Source of the DNA: Candidatus Woesearchaeota archaeon CG10_big_fil_rev_8_21_14_0_10_36_11
GTDB taxonomy: Archaea > Nanobdellota > Nanobdellia > Woesearchaeales > GW2011-AR9
Length of the DNA stretch: 7,233 nt
Direction: 5' to 3'
Assembly: GCA_002762845.1 (NCBI GenBank)
Contig: PCYB01000024.1
Location: 1 to 7,233 of the forward strand
Below, one piece after another: positions 4,905-7,233 of this stretch. The position numbers and the translations under genes are program-made. The number at the start of each line of letters is the position of its first letter. The first letter of the stretch is position 1. Below the pieces are notes generated by a model. It did no database searches. It saw nothing but the letters and a program-made list of their open reading frames with translations, and was not told the DNA's origin.

Positions 4905-5261
4905 ATGATCCTCGTAGCATTAGGAGCACAGGTGATAAATGTTGGTCCTGAATTGCAGCCGTTAGCAGATACCATTCAACCGTTCTTTGGCAAATTAAGC
5001 GTCATTGTTGGTGGCTTGTTTGGTCTGTATATCATCCTTATATTTGTCCGAATATATTATGAAAGAAAGAAAGTAAAACTTTTGCGTGACATACGGTACG
5101 ACTTGGATCATTTAAACAAATACCATAGTATAACTCATTCTCGTCATCGTATTGGCATCGTGCGAAAGATATTTAGATTATTCCGAACGTTTTTCTCACA
5201 AAGGAAAGTGAAGAAATATAACATAAAACTAGGTCAAGAACATACACCCTCCAAAAAATGA
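4905..5261 (+). CDS. Small single-pass membrane protein with basic cytoplasmic tail
   Basis: I do not recognise a named family. The 118 residues contain a short N-terminal segment (1-28), one strong transmembrane helix at about 29-51 (ending LYIILIFVRIYY), and a tail rich in Lys, Arg and His (about 53-118). The positive-inside rule predicts the N-terminus outside and the basic tail in the cytoplasm. ERKKVKLLRDIRYDLDHLNK directly after the membrane looks like an amphipathic helix that could oligomerise or contact a partner. There is no lipobox, and no cleavable signal is evident. The start is supported by a TATA box 27 nt upstream. Its stop overlaps the ATG of the next gene as ATGA, so the two are probably cotranslated and may act together, for example as a membrane anchor for the downstream protein. 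That last point is inference. Confidence 0.8.
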   Translation: MILVALGAQVINVGPELQPLADTIQPFFGKLSVIVGGLFGLYIILIFVRIYYERKKVKLLRDIRYDLDHLNKYHSITHSRHRIGIVRKIFRLFRTFFSQRKVKKYNIKLGQEHTPSKK

Positions 5262-5947
5262 AAATATCTCTCACTAAAGACATTTTTACTGCGTTCAATC
5301 CAAAATTTGCGCTTGTCTGTATCCTTGTCAAGAAAATGGATAATAAACAAAAGATTGAGGAATCAAAACATCTTCTTGCGGAAGCAGAGAACCTTGTCCA
5401 TTTTACATTTCATAAAGAAACAATAAAAAATCACCATATGATTTCGCCATGGGCAGTTGCACAGGAAGAGTTTGGAAAAAGTGCAATGCATTACCACACG
5501 TCAGTTGAAAAGTTGTTAAAGAAAGTTCTTCGTACAAAAAGTGTTGCGACAAAAAATGTTCTGGAAAATGTTCTTTCGTACATCGCATTGAAACATATCG
5601 TTCCGTTTGGTTTTGATGATCTTGACAAATTTATTGGGGATATAACATTCTCGGTTGCAACAGGAAAAGAAAAGAAAGGCGTCCTCAGATTATTACAGAA
5701 AGGTGAACTTTATTATCGTGATGAAAAAGCAGTTCTAGGAACAAAACTAGATTATTGGAAAAGTACAAGAACATCTTTACATCCAAAAACAACTACTGCA
5801 CTTATTCATATTGACGTTCTGCCACCAATAACACAGAAAGCAATGAAACTTCTCATTAAAGAAACAACGGAGTTGGTAGAATCTTTTACCGGCGGGAAAA
5901 CAAAAGTGTTCGTGTTAGATAAGAACAAGAAGACTATAACGGTGTAG
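5258..5947 (+). CDS. AbiV-like / HEPN-type helical protein (tentative)
   Basis: The protein is 229 residues and mostly alpha-helical, without membrane segments. SPWAVAQEEFGKSAMHY (63-79) resembles the EEhGKA signature of AbiV abortive-infection proteins and related HEPN domains, preceded by a helix with the pattern SKHLLAEAENLVHF. A later segment, YWKSTRTSLHP (166-176), contains R171-x3-H175. This is one residue shorter than the RX4-6H motif of HEPN ribonucleases, so nuclease activity cannot be claimed. The start at 5258 overlaps the upstream stop by 4 nt (ATGA). An in-frame ATG at 5336 (MDNKQK) begins the recognisable part and may be the real start, because residues 1-26 have no counterpart I recognise. 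Neither start has a Shine-Dalgarno sequence. The 3' end overlaps pyrB by 14 nt. A defence role would be inference; a housekeeping HEPN-like function is equally possible. Confidence 0.65.
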   Translation: MKISLTKDIFTAFNPKFALVCILVKKMDNKQKIEESKHLLAEAENLVHFTFHKETIKNHHMISPWAVAQEEFGKSAMHYHTSVEKLLKKVLRTKSVATKNVLENVLSYIALKHIVPFGFDDLDKFIGDITFSVATGKEKKGVLRLLQKGELYYRDEKAVLGTKLDYWKSTRTSLHPKTTTALIHIDVLPPITQKAMKLLIKETTELVESFTGGKTKVFVLDKNKKTITV

Positions 5948-7094
5948 GAGCATACGCCTTGCTCGCTTCATGATAACTTCTTAATACCTCTTGATCAAAT
6001 CCAAATATATGCGCAAAGAGTGCCGTTCTTGTCCACATACCATTCCTCATTTCTCGCCAAATCATAATCTTGCGGTCGCTTCTATAATCAATTGCTGGAT
6101 ATATCTCTTCCCTTTTTGGTAACGGATGCATAAGAACTGCCGGATCTTGCAATTGGTCAAGCATTTTTTCTGTAAATATAAACCTTGGATTATATCTTTT
6201 CTGTTCGCCGTCACCATCATGTTCATCTTGTATGCGAGTCATGTACACTGCTCCCGTAATTATTTCTGGAATCCCTTCAAGTCCGCCCGTTACTTTATTC
6301 ACTTTAACTCCCTTCTTTTTTAAGTATGCTTCCGTTTGAGGATCAATTTGATATTCTTCAGGCGCAACAAAATACATCTCAATATCTTTATGGAGGGCTA
6401 AAACCTTAGCTAATGAATGAACTGTTCGGCCACGCAAACAATCACCCACAAATGCAAATGACTTTCCATCAATTTGTCTTTCTAATGATGCACGAATAGT
6501 GTAATAATCTAATATTGCCTGTGTCGGATGTTTAGCTTTTCCAGATCCACCATTGATTATTGGAATTGGTCTATTGGATGTGCTCATTACCCAGAGCGCA
6601 AACATATCAAAATAATCACATGGGCTGCGAAATACAATAGCATCAAAGTATGAAGAGTGTGTTCGTAAAGCATCTCTATCACTTTCGCCTTTCGCAGAAG
6701 AAGAAGTTCTAAGATCTCGCAGACTTCTACTTGTCATTCCAAGATTTGATGATGCAACAGTGAATGATTCAAACGTTCGTGAACTTGGCTGAGCAAAAAG
6801 GTGCAGTACTTTTTTTCTTGCTAACATTTCGTGCATTTTAGCACTTGCAAATTTATAACTGCGTCTCGCTGCGGTTGTCACTTCACAAATATGTTCTAGA
6901 AAAGGTAAATCAAAATGTTCCGCTTGAAGTATATGGACTAATCTTCCTTCATCATCACAACACGCTTGTCTGAGTTTTTGTGGGGTTTGAGCAAGGAAAC
7001 CCTGAAACATTTTTCTATGATACTCTCTGTGACTTTCTGTTGGTCCCCAGTTTATTGACCCATCATCGAGATTGAAATTGTGATCAAATACCAT
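5934..7094 (-). CDS. pyrB: Aspartate carbamoyltransferase, long form
   Basis: This enzyme condenses carbamoyl phosphate with aspartate to carbamoyl aspartate, the committed step of pyrimidine synthesis. The 386 residues exceed the usual 305-310 because of an N-terminal extension of about 50 residues and some insertions. Visible active-site elements are SSRTF (104-108, the carbamoyl-phosphate loop, STRTR in E. coli), SSSAKGES (131-138, matching the Lys84 loop), R156, HPTQ (189-192), GRTVHS (222-227), MTRIQ (285-289) and HPLP (323-326). MTRIQ and HPLP favour aspartate carbamoyltransferase over the ornithine enzyme. The Phe in SSRTF occurs in a known long-form subgroup, but its first Thr is Ser here. 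No regulatory pyrI gene is in the window. The start at 7094 has GAGGGG 9 nt upstream. The gene is tail-to-tail with the AbiV-like gene. Confidence 0.93.
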   Translation of the reverse strand: MVFDHNFNLDDGSINWGPTESHREYHRKMFQGFLAQTPQKLRQACCDDEGRLVHILQAEHFDLPFLEHICEVTTAARRSYKFASAKMHEMLARKKVLHLFAQPSSRTFESFTVASSNLGMTSRSLRDLRTSSSAKGESDRDALRTHSSYFDAIVFRSPCDYFDMFALWVMSTSNRPIPIINGGSGKAKHPTQAILDYYTIRASLERQIDGKSFAFVGDCLRGRTVHSLAKVLALHKDIEMYFVAPEEYQIDPQTEAYLKKKGVKVNKVTGGLEGIPEIITGAVYMTRIQDEHDGDGEQKRYNPRFIFTEKMLDQLQDPAVLMHPLPKREEIYPAIDYRSDRKIMIWREMRNGMWTRTALFAHIFGFDQEVLRSYHEASKAYAPTPL

Positions 7095-7103
7095 TATAAG
7101 AAA

Positions 7104-7109
7104 CCCCTC
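7104..7109 (-). promoter_or_regulatory. Shine-Dalgarno-like site of pyrB
   Basis: On the minus strand GAGGGG stands 9 nt before the pyrB ATG. It is the only convincing ribosome binding site in the window and suggests pyrB has a leadered mRNA, unlike its neighbours. Confidence 0.4.
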
Positions 7110-7153
7110 TTGAAATATTTTCTGCTCATCAAAAGTGAGATACTTTTTCCTTT

Positions 7154-7163
7154 GTTTAAAAGT
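7154..7163 (-). promoter_or_regulatory. Possible TATA box of pyrB
   Basis: On the minus strand ACTTTTAAAC would start transcription near 7133, giving a leader of about 39 nt that contains the GAGGGG site. A weaker alternative, AAAATATTTC, lies at 7111-7120, only about 22 nt before the ATG. Confidence 0.35.
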
Positions 7164-7194
7164 ATTTCGTCATAGTAGTCAACGACATAAATAT

Positions 7195-7206
7195 CCTATA
7201 AAATTT
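7195..7206 (+). promoter_or_regulatory. Possible rightward TATA box at window end
   Basis: CCTATAAAATTT matches the archaeal TATA consensus on the plus strand and would drive a gene beyond the window, divergent to pyrB. An ATG at 7218 (MFFPK...) is 19 nt away, rather close, so the true start may lie further right. Confidence 0.35.
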
Positions 7207-7233
7207 TGCATAAAAATATGTTCTTTCCAAAAT

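Noticed and set aside
6126..6323. 65-residue plus-strand frame inside pyrB
   Set aside because: Antisense shadow of conserved active-site regions of aspartate carbamoyltransferase.

Overview
The window looks like a low-GC archaeal chromosome, most likely a DPANN-type lineage; that placement is an inference. The support is: an archaeal-style RNase HII, a tRNA whose interruption folds into a bulge-helix-bulge splice motif, AT-rich TATA boxes placed about 26-30 nt before start codons (leaderless transcripts), and almost no Shine-Dalgarno sequences. The tRNA has an A1-U72 pair and discriminator A and does not encode CCA, as expected for archaeal tRNA-Gln. No gene matches a mobile element, and there is no CRISPR array.

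Layout. (1) 1-1510: two related ribonucleases H in the same direction, the 3' part of RNase HII followed by a complete RNase HIII-like protein with its own TATA box. (2) 1567-2826: two HIT-family proteins 6 nt apart. Both lack the central catalytic histidine of the HIT triad. (3) 2834-3533: a small divergent pair, a 55-residue lysine-rich protein on the minus strand (a short gene hidden in a longer shadow frame) and a SET-domain lysine methyltransferase on the plus strand. Each has its own TATA box in a 97-nt shared intergenic region. (4) 3583-4650: a poxvirus/bacterial-type DNA topoisomerase IB. (5) 4677-4805, minus strand: tRNA-Gln(TTG) with two introns, one canonical at 37/38 and one in the D arm. 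(6) 4905-5947: a single-pass membrane protein overlapping by 4 nt an AbiV/HEPN-like helical protein. (7) 5934-7094, minus strand: a long-form aspartate carbamoyltransferase, tail-to-tail with the AbiV-like gene and overlapping it by 14 nt. (8) The last 140 nt hold the pyrB upstream region and a possible rightward promoter for a gene outside the window.

The window has a nucleic-acid theme: two enzymes that remove RNA from RNA:DNA hybrids, a type IB topoisomerase that relaxes supercoils, and a SET methyltransferase that could modify a chromatin or translation protein. This grouping is only positional. Most genes have their own promoters, so co-function is not shown. The most unusual items are the two-intron tRNA-Gln, the paired HIT proteins without the nucleophilic histidine, the archaeal RNase HIII with an altered GKG motif, the viral/bacterial-type TopIB, and the possible AbiV-like gene with its membrane partner.
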